A stretch of DNA of 5,064 bases from Deltaproteobacteria bacterium (GCA_029857975.1 JAOUFX010000305.1:1-5064); one strand, 5' to 3'; shown: positions 1 to 4,909, counted from the stretch's first letter. Numbers and translations are program-made. The notes: generated from the sequence alone by a model not told the origin.

Positions 1-29
1 GAACCGTATTATACTGGGCTATAAATCTA

Positions 30-38
30 AGAGGGGGG
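30..38 (+). promoter_or_regulatory. Ribosome binding site that decides the tatA start
   Basis: A purine run AGAGGGGGG sits 8 bases before the TTG at 47, which is good Shine-Dalgarno spacing. The other in-frame start, GTG at 38, uses the last G of this same run, so it would have no spacing at all. A TATACT hexamer at 10-15 could be a -10 box, but its -35 would lie off the left edge. Confidence 0.6.
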
Positions 39-46
39 TGAAGCAA

Positions 47-250
47 TTGTTCGGATTGGGTACTCAAGAGCTGGTTATCATTCTGGCCATTGTTTTTCTG
101 ATTTTCGGGGCCAAACGTCTTCCTGAAATCGGATCAGGGCTGGGCAAGGCCATTAAAAATTTTAAGGGCGGCGTGAAATCCATCGAAGAAGGGACGGCGG
201 AAAAACCCAAAGAAGAAACTAAGGATTCAGGAGGCCCGAAACCGACTTGA
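47..250 (+). CDS. tatA: Twin-arginine translocase subunit TatA/E family
   Basis: Small membrane subunit of the Tat system, which exports folded proteins across the cytoplasmic membrane. TatA oligomers act together with TatC at the membrane. The 67-residue product begins [20 protein letters not shown], a short N-terminal tail plus one transmembrane helix. An FG hinge follows, then the family motif [20 protein letters not shown] forming the amphipathic helix, and a charged tail rich in Glu, Lys and Pro. The TTG start at 47 is preferred over GTG at 38. It has proper Shine-Dalgarno spacing, and it puts the hinge at Phe20-Gly21 and the conserved Phe at 39, the same numbering as E. coli TatA. The GTG would add only Met-Lys-Gln. 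Residue 8 is Glu. No tatC or tatB lies in the window, so this is either the end of a tat cluster cut by the left edge or an isolated copy. TatA and TatB cannot be separated completely by sequence, but the short length and MFGLG start favour TatA. Confidence 0.93.
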   Translation: MFGLGTQELVIILAIVFLIFGAKRLPEIGSGLGKAIKNFKGGVKSIEEGTAEKPKEETKDSGGPKPT

Positions 251-427
251 TTCCTCCTGCAGAATGTCTTCCCATCGGAGCTTCCTTTCCATTCTTCCCA
301 TCCCTCCTTCCCTTCCAGCCATGCCCAGCACCTGATCTCTTTTCTCCCTTTCCGGGGCCTCCGCCCAAATGCCCAAAAAAGAAAAAAAGTTACCCCAACT
401 TATAAGCATCTTGGCAAGAATACCTTT

Positions 428-440
428 GATTACAGTAATC
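428..440. repeat. Short perfect palindrome GATTACAGTAATC
   Basis: Two 6-base arms, GATTAC and GTAATC, flank a single A, followed by a run of six T. The one-base centre makes it a poor RNA hairpin but a good shape for a dimeric protein binding site. The octamer ACCTTTGA appears on both sides 30 bases apart, once overlapping the left arm. Function unknown; it could be chance. Confidence 0.3.
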
Positions 441-473
441 CTTTTTTAAAAACCTTTGAAAACAAGAAGAAAT

Positions 474-583
474 CGTCATGCCGGGCAAACGAAGCCCTGC
501 ACCGCATAGTGTACAGGGCGAAGTGCGACTCGGAATCCAGGATTTTCAAGAATTTCTTGATTCCGGCTTTCGCCGGAATGACG
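474..583 (+). repeat. MITE/REPIN-like palindromic intergenic element, copy A
   Basis: About 110 bases bounded by imperfect terminal inverted repeats: CGTCATGCCGG at 474-484 against CCGGAATGACG at 573-583, 10 of 11 positions matching. The right end is a compact hairpin with 8-base arms ATTCCGGC (560-567) and GCCGGAAT (572-579) around a TTTC loop. Further inverted pairs lie inside: GCCCTG (494-499) with CAGGGC (514-519); CGGAATC (531-537) with GATTCCG (559-565); and TCAAGA (546-551) with TCTTGA (555-560). It has no coding capacity. GTCATTCC-type elements of this kind are widespread in proteobacterial intergenic DNA and are thought to be moved in trans. The family assignment is by resemblance only. 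Confidence 0.7.
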
Positions 584-589
584 AAGCAA

Positions 590-618
590 GTGACTTTTGC
601 GGGAACCTCTGGTAATAT
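590..618 (+). promoter_or_regulatory. Candidate sigma70-type promoter for the peptidase-hydrolase unit
   Basis: GTGACT at 590-595 (four of six matches to TTGACA), a 17-base spacer, then TAATAT at 613-618 (four of six to TATAAT). The bases TGG directly before the -10 fit an extended -10 TGN. Transcription would start near 625, about 33 bases before the ATG at 658. The -35 begins only 7 bases after the palindromic element ends. Weak matches, so tentative. Confidence 0.35.
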
Positions 619-657
619 GTTTTTCGATTTAAAGAACTTCTGGAAAGCGAGCATAAA

Positions 658-2484
658 ATGGCGGAACTCAAGGAAGGGGATAGGGCCCAGGGGGTAAAAT
701 GGAACCTCTCCGACTTGTACAGCGGTCCAGAGGATCCATTGCTCGCCGAAGACCTGAAAATGTCCTGGCCTAAAGCGAAGGAGTTTCGGGAAATATACCG
801 GGGGAGGGAAATCGACGCTCTGAAAGCTTCCGAGTTTTTTCAAGCCCTTCGGGATTATGAATCCATTCAAGAGGCAGGAGTCAAACCTTTCCTCTATACC
901 AGCCTGTTATTCGCAGAGAATACCCAGAACAACCAATACCAAATCCTGATGCAACAGGCAAAGGAAAATTGGAATGAATTGGAAACCCAGCTTCTTTTTT
1001 TCCGCCTGGCCCTTATACGGCTTCCCGAAGAACGGTTACGTTCGTTCTTGGAGTATGAACCGTTTAAAACTTACGAACATGCCCTCCGTTTTTTACGTCT
1101 CTTCCGCGATTTCACCCGGTCGGAAAAAGAGGAAGAAATTATCAACCGGAAGAACCTGACCGGAAGATCAGCTTTTACCACCCTCTATGATGAATTCATA
1201 GGATCCTTTACTTTCTTCCTCCCCGTGGAAGAAACGGAAAAAGAATTCACAGGGAGTGAGATGCTGGCCATGCTTTATTCTCCCGACCGGGATCTCCGGG
1301 AAAAGGCATTGCAAACTTTTTTAAAGCACCACGAAAAAAATCACCTCGTTCTTACTTCCATTTTCAATGCTCTTATCCTGGACTCGCGGGTGGAAGACGA
1401 AATTCGCGGTTACCAGAACCCTATGCACCGCACCCACCTGGAAAATGAAATCCGCCCGCAAACCGTGGAATTGATGATGCAAGTGACTGAGGATCATTAT
1501 TCTCTGGCCCGGGAATATTTCCGGGTTAAAGCATGTCTGCTTGGGCTCCCCAAGTTAAAAAACAGCGATCTATACGCCCCTCTCCCCGGAGGGAAAAAAA
1601 AATTAAGCTTCCCAGAGGCTCAATTCCTCCTGGTTGAGTCTTTCCGTCAATTTCACCCCCGGTTTGGGGAAATCGCCCAAGAATTTTTTGAGAAGCGCTG
1701 GATTGACGCGGAAGTTCGCCTGGGCAAATATGGGGGAGCTTTCTGTTCCGGCCTAACTCCCTCGCTACATCCTTATCTCCTCATCAATTATACCGGACAT
1801 TTCAGGGATGCCCTCACCTTAGCCCACGAAATAGGGCATGCCATCCACTTCTATTTAGCCCGGAAGCAAACCCTGCTCAATTTCGACCCTCCCCTCCCCT
1901 TGGCTGAGACCGCTTCGGTTTTCGGAGAAATGATCATGATCCAAGCCCTCCTTCGAGAAGAGCGCGATATAGCGGCTCGCCAATCCTTTCTGGCCTCAGA
2001 AATCGAAGATATTATAGCCACGGTTTTTCGTCAGAACGTCTTAACGCGCTTCGAGCTGGAAGCCCATGAACGGCGCAGAGACCATTTTCTGACCGGTGAT
2101 GAAATCGGGGATGTGTGGTGGCAGGCCAACCTTCGCCTCTTTGGGGAAAGCGTGGAAATGATTCCCGAATACCGCTGGGGTTGGTCCTATATTTCCCATT
2201 TTATCCATTCGCGATTTTACTGTTATAGTTATGTATTCGGAGAACTGGTGGTTCTTTCCTTGTTTCAAAGGTATCAGGAAGAAGGAAATTCTTTTCTCCC
2301 CCGCTTGATCCGGCTTTTGGAAAGCGGTGGCTCTCAGAGTCCCGATGATCTTCTGGCCCAAGTAGAGATGGATATCAATCAGGCTGATTTTTGGGAAAAA
2401 GGATTCAAAGTAATTCGCGGTCTGATCGATGAGCTAAAAAGCCTTGGGCCGTGGGATAAAATATGTGTCGGGGAAGATCTGTAA
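658..2484 (+). CDS. pepF: M3-family zinc oligoendopeptidase (PepF/M3B type)
   Basis: Cytoplasmic metallopeptidase expected to cut short peptides, not folded proteins. At 608 residues it is full length for the family and has no signal peptide. Visible landmarks in order: an N-terminal WNLSDLY motif (about 15-21); a long helical region (about 25-290); a conserved Asp-containing DLYAPLP (304-310); GKYGGAFC (356-363), near the substrate cleft in this family; the zinc motif HEIGH, giving His390, Glu391 and His394; the third ligand, probably Glu417 in ETASVFGE; and the C-terminal HFIHSRFYCYSYVFGE (514-529), whose His and Tyr residues usually help catalysis. The catalytic set appears intact. The start is the first ATG, with a modest GGAAAG 10 bases upstream; no better in-frame start lies before WNLSDLY. 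The stop codon overlaps the start of the next gene as TAATG, so the two are probably co-transcribed and translationally coupled. The substrate cannot be read from sequence. The family is secure; the symbol pepF is used in the broad sense. Confidence 0.93.
   Translation: MAELKEGDRAQGVKWNLSDLYSGPEDPLLAEDLKMSWPKAKEFREIYRGREIDALKASEFFQALRDYESIQEAGVKPFLYTSLLFAENTQNNQYQILMQQAKENWNELETQLLFFRLALIRLPEERLRSFLEYEPFKTYEHALRFLRLFRDFTRSEKEEEIINRKNLTGRSAFTTLYDEFIGSFTFFLPVEETEKEFTGSEMLAMLYSPDRDLREKALQTFLKHHEKNHLVLTSIFNALILDSRVEDEIRGYQNPMHRTHLENEIRPQTVELMMQVTEDHYSLAREYFRVKACLLGLPKLKNSDLYAPLPGGKKKLSFPEAQFLLVESFRQFHPRFGEIAQEFFEKRWIDAEVRLGKYGGAFCSGLTPSLHPYLLINYTGHFRDALTLAHEIGHAIHFYLARKQTLLNFDPPLPLAETASVFGEMIMIQALLREERDIAARQSFLASEIEDIIATVFRQNVLTRFELEAHERRRDHFLTGDEIGDVWWQANLRLFGESVEMIPEYRWGWSYISHFIHSRFYCYSYVFGELVVLSLFQRYQEEGNSFLPRLIRLLESGGSQSPDDLLAQVEMDINQADFWEKGFKVIRGLIDELKSLGPWDKICVGEDL
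2470..2476 (+). promoter_or_regulatory. Ribosome binding site inside the 3' end of the peptidase gene
   Basis: GGGGAAG lies 7 bases before the ATG at 2484 and within the last codons of the upstream peptidase gene. It favours 2484 over the in-frame ATG at 2463, which has only a short GGGA at 2453-2456. Ribosomes ending at TAATG could restart here directly. Confidence 0.55.
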
Positions 2485-3314
2485 TGAAACCAAATCGGAT
2501 TATTTTCCTGATCCCTATCCTCATCTGTGAACTCGCTTTCTCTCGGGGCCAGGATATCTTGGCCTGTACCCTTTTTGGAGCTGCCGGCAATTCGGTTTCA
2601 GGGGGCGGGGTTCTCATTGGGAAAACGCGAGATCTGGGCCGAAGGGAAGAGCAGGTTTTTATAAAGGAAACTCCCTCCGTAGGGATTGCTTTTCTGGGCA
2701 TCGCTTCCCGGAAAAACGGCCGTATGACCGCTGGCGTGAATGAGAAAGGGTTGGTCGTCGTCAATGCCGCGGCATCGAGCGTTCCTCAACGGTCTCGCCG
2801 GCATCTGCGCCTGGAGAAGATTTTCAGCCGGGCTGCTTCGGTGGAAGAAGCCTTAAAAATATTCCGCCAGGAGGGAGTGCAATCTCCGATCCATTACTTG
2901 CTGGCCGACCCTAAAAACCTTATTCTCCTGGAAGTTTACAGCCCGGAACGATTTGAAATCCGAAGAATTTCAGAAGGGGTTTTGATCCATACCAATCATT
3001 ATTTTCTCCCCGAAATGAAAGCCAGGAACGGGAAGATTCCCGAAAGTTCCCATACCCGCTTGAATCGCATCCACGCCTTAATGCAGCATCAACCATTGAC
3101 GATCCCCAAGTTCATTTCTTTTTCCCAGGATCATGAAAACGGCCCGGGAAACCTTTCCATCTGCCGGCATCGTCCACCGGGGAAGAATTCTGGCTGGCTT
3201 ACGGTTTCTGCCCTTGTCATTGGTCTAGAAGAAGGAACCTCCCCGCAGGTCTGGTTCCGGCTGGGTCAACCCTGCGCGGGCGACTTTCAAAAAGCCTCCT
3301 TCCCCAATATTTAA
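2484..3314 (+). CDS. Exported Ntn-type hydrolase, C45 / linear-amide hydrolase-like
   Basis: Probable cysteine N-terminal-nucleophile enzyme that hydrolyses or transfers a linear amide (acyl) bond. The group includes acyl-CoA:6-aminopenicillanate acyltransferase-like C45 proteins and choloylglycine hydrolases. The 276-residue product starts with a signal peptide: a basic MKPNR, then a hydrophobic stretch at about 6-19. The sequence ILACTLFGA follows, with Cys28 as the predicted nucleophile right after Ala27, so export cleavage could expose it. Other family-like landmarks are Arg49-Asp50 in GKTRD, the GVNEKGLVVVNAA strand with Asn86 and Asn94, and HTNHY (169-173) with Asn171, a hallmark of this fold. 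ATG 2484 is chosen for its Shine-Dalgarno and short basic n-region; ATG 2463 would add seven residues. The start overlaps the peptidase stop by one base. The C-terminal third is less recognisable and the protein is somewhat short for C45. Family confidence is good. Substrate (antibiotic, bile-salt-like, acyl-amino acid or peptide amide) is unknown. Confidence 0.75.
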   Translation: MKPNRIIFLIPILICELAFSRGQDILACTLFGAAGNSVSGGGVLIGKTRDLGRREEQVFIKETPSVGIAFLGIASRKNGRMTAGVNEKGLVVVNAAASSVPQRSRRHLRLEKIFSRAASVEEALKIFRQEGVQSPIHYLLADPKNLILLEVYSPERFEIRRISEGVLIHTNHYFLPEMKARNGKIPESSHTRLNRIHALMQHQPLTIPKFISFSQDHENGPGNLSICRHRPPGKNSGWLTVSALVIGLEEGTSPQVWFRLGQPCAGDFQKASFPNI

Positions 3315-3324
3315 CTCGATTGCC

Positions 3325-3406
3325 TTGGAAATTCCTTACTCCAGAAATCCCACATGCCCCCTTTCGTAAGGGGGGGTTGGGGGCGATTTCAAAGGCTAAT
3401 TTCCAA
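3325..3406. repeat. Nested palindrome with C5/G7 core
   Basis: Three inverted pairs are nested around one centre. The outer pair is TTGGAAAT (3325-3332) with ATTTCCAA (3399-3406). The middle pair is GAAATC (3344-3349) with GATTTC (3385-3390). The inner pair is CCCCCTT (3357-3363) with AAGGGGG (3368-3374) around TCGT, followed by further G runs. It begins 11 bases after the hydrolase stop codon. CCCCCTTT...AAGGGGG elements recur in intergenic DNA of many uncultured Desulfobacterota; that resemblance is from memory. It may act as an RNA structure protecting or ending the upstream transcript, but no T tract follows it, so it is not a classical terminator. Confidence 0.6.
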
Positions 3407-3409
3407 AAC

Positions 3410-3431
3410 AATTTTGCTTAACAAAATTTTT
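3410..3431 (+). terminator. Weak AT-rich hairpin, possible terminator of the peptidase-hydrolase unit
   Basis: Arms AATTTTG (3410-3416) and CAAAATT (3422-3428) enclose CTTAA and run into five T at 3427-3431. The shape suits an intrinsic terminator, but the stem is nearly all A-T, so termination would be weak unless the C/G-rich palindrome just upstream helps. Confidence 0.25.
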
Positions 3432-3472
3432 AAAGTTTGAACGTTGATGATCTCGTAAAAAATCAGAAAAGC

Positions 3473-3545
3473 CGTCACTCCTGCGCAAGCAAGAGTCCAG
3501 AACTGCTTGAATTAACTGGATTCCGGGTCAAGCCCGGAATGACAG
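3473..3545 (+). repeat. REPIN-like double-hairpin element, copy B
   Basis: About 73 bases made of two hairpins facing each other. The left arm ACTCCTGC (3477-3484) pairs with GCAAGAGT (3489-3496), with one mismatch, around GCAA. The right arm ATTCCGGG (3520-3527) pairs with CCCGGAAT (3533-3540) around TCAAG. TCCAG (3496-3500) and CTGGA (3516-3520) form an inverted pair at the middle, and the element begins GTCA and ends TGAC. The left hairpin looks eroded from a GTCATTCC consensus. It shares GATTCCGG...CCGGAATGAC with the right end of the element at 474-583, in the same orientation, although the two bodies differ. Confidence 0.72.
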
Positions 3546-3620
3546 ACCACAGGAGATTGTTGTAAATATGCGCAAAAATTTAGGGCGTTTTGTATAAATC
3601 CGAATTTCGAATTTTTTTAC

Positions 3621-3649
3621 TTGGTTAGAGCAGCTAAATTCGCTATAGT
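3621..3649 (+). promoter_or_regulatory. Candidate sigma70-type promoter for the DUF2889 operon
   Basis: TTGGTT at 3621-3626, exactly 17 bases, then TATAGT at 3644-3649 (five of six matches to TATAAT). Transcription would start near 3656, leaving a leader of about 28 bases before the ATG at 3684. Two tandem CGAATTT units (3601-3614) lie just upstream, and the reverse complement AAATTCG (3636-3642) lies in the spacer touching the -10. That arrangement could serve as an operator. Confidence 0.5.
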
Positions 3650-3670
3650 AATCAAAAAATCTCCCTACCG

Positions 3671-3676
3671 CAGGGG
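3671..3676 (+). promoter_or_regulatory. Ribosome binding site that decides the start at 3684
   Basis: CAGGGG ends 7 bases before the ATG at 3684. The longer in-frame reading from TTG 3621 has no comparable site and would place coding sequence over the predicted promoter, so the short form is chosen. Confidence 0.55.
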
Positions 3677-3683
3677 TTTCAAA

Positions 3684-4109
3684 ATGGCTCGAAAAATCCG
3701 CCGGGGTTTGGAAGTCTTCGGAAAACCTAAAAAGCTTTTTCAGGATCAACAAGGGGCAATCCACCAGGACACCGGTGCGCTACCAGTAGATAGTTTTCCG
3801 AGGTATGATATTGAAACCGGGAAATCCGATGAACCCAAAGAACAATTGTTGATTGAAAGTTTGAAGATCGCTTTGTTGATCTTGCAGAGTGAAAAAGTCC
3901 TACCCTTGGCCGATTTGGCCCACCGCATCGTGGAAGAGTTGATGGTCAACCCCAATTATACGTATCGGGAACTTCTGGAGACTTTAAAAGCCGACGAGCG
4001 CTTCTCCGTAACCAGCGGGCAATTGATCAGTCTGCCTTCGGTCGAAAACCCGACTGAAGTTTTTTTCCAGCGGATGGCCAAAATAAAGAGGGTCAAAAAG
4101 GGGCATTGA
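3684..4109 (+). CDS. Uncharacterised 141-residue protein, possible winged-helix-like middle domain
   Basis: I do not recognise this gene. The 141-residue product has no signal peptide or membrane segment and is probably cytoplasmic. It has a very basic N-terminus (MARKIRRGLEVFGKPKK), then a polar linker rich in Gln, Asp and Pro (about 20-52). A compact helical region follows (about 53-117), containing a hydrophobic helix LLIESLKIALLILQ, a second helix ADLAHRIVEELM, an NYTYRELLETLKAD helix, and an ERFSVTSGQLISLP turn-strand. The tail is basic (AKIKRVKKGH). Three helices ending in a short beta hairpin, with basic flanks, suggest a HARE-HTH or winged-helix-like fold; this is inference from pattern only. 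Start chosen at ATG 3684 on the Shine-Dalgarno. It leads the co-directional run: the next gene starts 19 bases after its stop. A DNA-binding or regulatory role for the operon is possible but unproven. Confidence 0.7.
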   Translation: MARKIRRGLEVFGKPKKLFQDQQGAIHQDTGALPVDSFPRYDIETGKSDEPKEQLLIESLKIALLILQSEKVLPLADLAHRIVEELMVNPNYTYRELLETLKADERFSVTSGQLISLPSVENPTEVFFQRMAKIKRVKKGH

Positions 4110-4114
4110 AAAAT

Positions 4115-4123
4115 AGGAAGGGA
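4115..4123 (+). promoter_or_regulatory. Strong ribosome binding site supporting a TTG start
   Basis: AGGAAGGGA ends 5 bases before the TTG at 4129. The next in-frame Met of this protein is beyond residue 70, and the DUF2889 homology begins near residue 12, so the TTG is very likely the true start. Confidence 0.65.
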
Positions 4124-4128
4124 TAAAG

Positions 4129-4689
4129 TTGACAACAGACAAATCCAGAGACGGAAAGTGGGTTCATACCCGGAAAATCGAAATTAATACTTTAGACCTC
4201 GGCGATCATCAGGTACTCCTCGAAGGGAAATTGGCGGACACGAGAACCTCTCATTCTCCATCCGGAGAACCTGAGGGGAGTTCCGTTTTAGTCCACCACC
4301 TCACCGCCCGACTATGGGTTCAGGGCCCTGACTTAACCATTTCCGCGGTGGAAGCGGAGATGCCCACCATCCCCCGGGAAATATGTCCGCAAGCTTTGCC
4401 GGCAGTGCAAAAGTTAGTGGGCCTCAAGATCATTACCGGATTTACTCAAAAGGTGAAGGATTTGATCGGGGATGTAAAAGGATGTTCTCACCTGACCAAT
4501 CTTTTTCTGACCCTGGGGCCGGTAGCCGTTCAGGGTTACTTTGCCGCTTACGGCGGAAGGCCTGGAGCCAGGGCGTTGGATAACCCGAGTATATCCCGGG
4601 TGATCGATAGCTGCCATGTCTGGCGGAAAGACGGTCCTTATGTAAAGTCCTTGGCCGCGGCCACGGCAAGGGAGAAAAAAGGGGCATAA
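4129..4689 (+). CDS. DUF2889 domain-containing protein
   Basis: A 186-residue protein that fits the DUF2889 family, whose biochemical function is unknown. Family-like features in order: the opening WVHTRKIEI (11-19) with His13 and Arg15; LLEGKLADTR (30-39), matching the usual EG-x-L-x-D; a central strand region with His56 and His57, then LWVQGPDLTISAVEAEMPT (62-80); ICP (85-87); LVGLKIITGFTQKVKDLIG (96-114); the signature GCSHL (118-122); and a C-terminal CHVWRKDGP (162-170). The Cys, His and Asp residues could bind a metal or form an active site, but this is speculative. No signal peptide or membrane helix. It starts at TTG with a strong ribosome binding site, 19 bases after the preceding gene, and its stop is one base from the next ATG. 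That indicates a single transcript. The partner SDR downstream hints at a metabolic role, possibly in acyl or aromatic compound metabolism; weak inference. Confidence 0.85.
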   Translation: MTTDKSRDGKWVHTRKIEINTLDLGDHQVLLEGKLADTRTSHSPSGEPEGSSVLVHHLTARLWVQGPDLTISAVEAEMPTIPREICPQALPAVQKLVGLKIITGFTQKVKDLIGDVKGCSHLTNLFLTLGPVAVQGYFAAYGGRPGARALDNPSISRVIDSCHVWRKDGPYVKSLAAATAREKKGA

Positions 4690-4690
4690 G

Positions 4691-4909
4691 ATGTTATGGT
4701 GGGTGCGATTCATTCTTTTGGCCGCAGTGGCCGGATTCTTTCTGGAGTTTGGAATCGAAGAGATGGTCCGGGCCTATCAACTCCGACACCCGGGTGCTTT
4801 TTTAGCTTCTTTTTTTTCTTCAAGCTTCATTATCCTGATCAGTGGAACTTTGCTCGTAGGGTTTATTTGGAAAATGATCGTGAGAGGGAAAGGAAAGAAA
4901 GAGTTTTAG
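4691..4909 (+). CDS. Small two-helix membrane protein, unknown function
   Basis: A 72-residue protein not matched to a family I know. Two hydrophobic segments are clear: about residues 5-21 (VRFILLAAVAGFFLEFG) and about 41-63 (FFSSSFIILISGTLLVGFIW and following). They are joined by a charged, mostly polar loop EEMVRAYQLRHPG. The tail KMIVRGKGKKEF is strongly basic, so by the positive-inside rule both ends probably face the cytoplasm with the loop outside. The ATG at 4691 starts one base after the DUF2889 stop codon, and AAGGGG at 4679-4684 gives a ribosome binding site within that gene's end, so translation is probably coupled. It may anchor or partner the neighbouring soluble proteins; unproven. 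The alternative frame across the same bases lacks a ribosome binding site and looks like a shadow. Confidence 0.75.
   Translation: MLWWVRFILLAAVAGFFLEFGIEEMVRAYQLRHPGAFLASFFSSSFIILISGTLLVGFIWKMIVRGKGKKEF

Larger units (their letters stand above)
251..657. other. Intergenic region between tatA and the M3 peptidase gene
   Basis: No convincing gene on either strand. From left to right it holds: a strongly pyrimidine-biased stretch at about 281-316 with only two purines; an A-rich run at about 375-388; the 13-base palindrome GATTACAGTAATC at 428-440, flanked by two copies of ACCTTTGA (422-429 and 452-459); the palindromic element at 474-583; and a possible promoter at 590-618. Open frames on the minus strand here cross the repeat and translate it into the familiar spurious peptide VIPAKAGI. 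No clear intrinsic terminator for tatA is visible. Confidence 0.7.
3315..3683. other. Intergenic region rich in palindromes, with a promoter at its right end
   Basis: No supported gene. In order: a nested palindrome with a C/G core (3325-3406), an AT-rich hairpin (3410-3428), a REPIN-like element (3473-3545), an AT-rich stretch with two tandem CGAATTT units (3601-3614), and a sigma70-like promoter (3621-3649). The reading frame of the next gene stays open back to about 3621. That part has no good Shine-Dalgarno and overlaps the promoter, so it is treated as untranslated. Confidence 0.65.

Noticed and set aside
228..259. Inverted repeat CAGGAGG / CCTCCTG across the tatA stop codon as a terminator
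   Set aside because: The arms are only 7 bases, the loop is 18 bases and no T run follows, so it does not look like an intrinsic terminator.
509..697. Plus-strand open frame of 62 codons through element A into the peptidase start
   Set aside because: It translates the palindromic element (reading FAGMT), overlaps the peptidase start and resembles no protein family.
430..870. Minus-strand open frame of 146 codons across the intergenic repeat and the start of the peptidase gene
   Set aside because: It contains the classic spurious repeat translation VIPAKAGI, lacks a ribosome binding site and overlaps the well-supported peptidase gene.
2463..2483. Earlier in-frame ATG for the Ntn hydrolase, adding MCRGRSV
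   Set aside because: ATG 2484 has the better ribosome binding site, TAATG coupling and a more usual signal peptide start; 2463 has only a short GGGA, though it is not excluded.
3370..3383. G-quadruplex from the G7-TT-G5 run
   Set aside because: Only two separate G tracts are present, so a standard four-tract intramolecular quadruplex is not supported; the hairpin with the upstream C5 explains it better.
474..3545. CRISPR array or composite transposon formed by the repeats
   Set aside because: There are only two elements, with different bodies, about 3 kb apart; no regular spacers and no transposase or integrase gene are present.
3621..3683. N-terminal extension of the 141-residue protein from TTG 3621
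   Set aside because: No ribosome binding site precedes it and the segment coincides with the promoter, while ATG 3684 has CAGGGG at good spacing.
4414..4713. Minus-strand open frames of 81 and 99 codons opposite the DUF2889 gene
   Set aside because: They are antisense to a gene with clear family motifs and show no recognisable protein features of their own.
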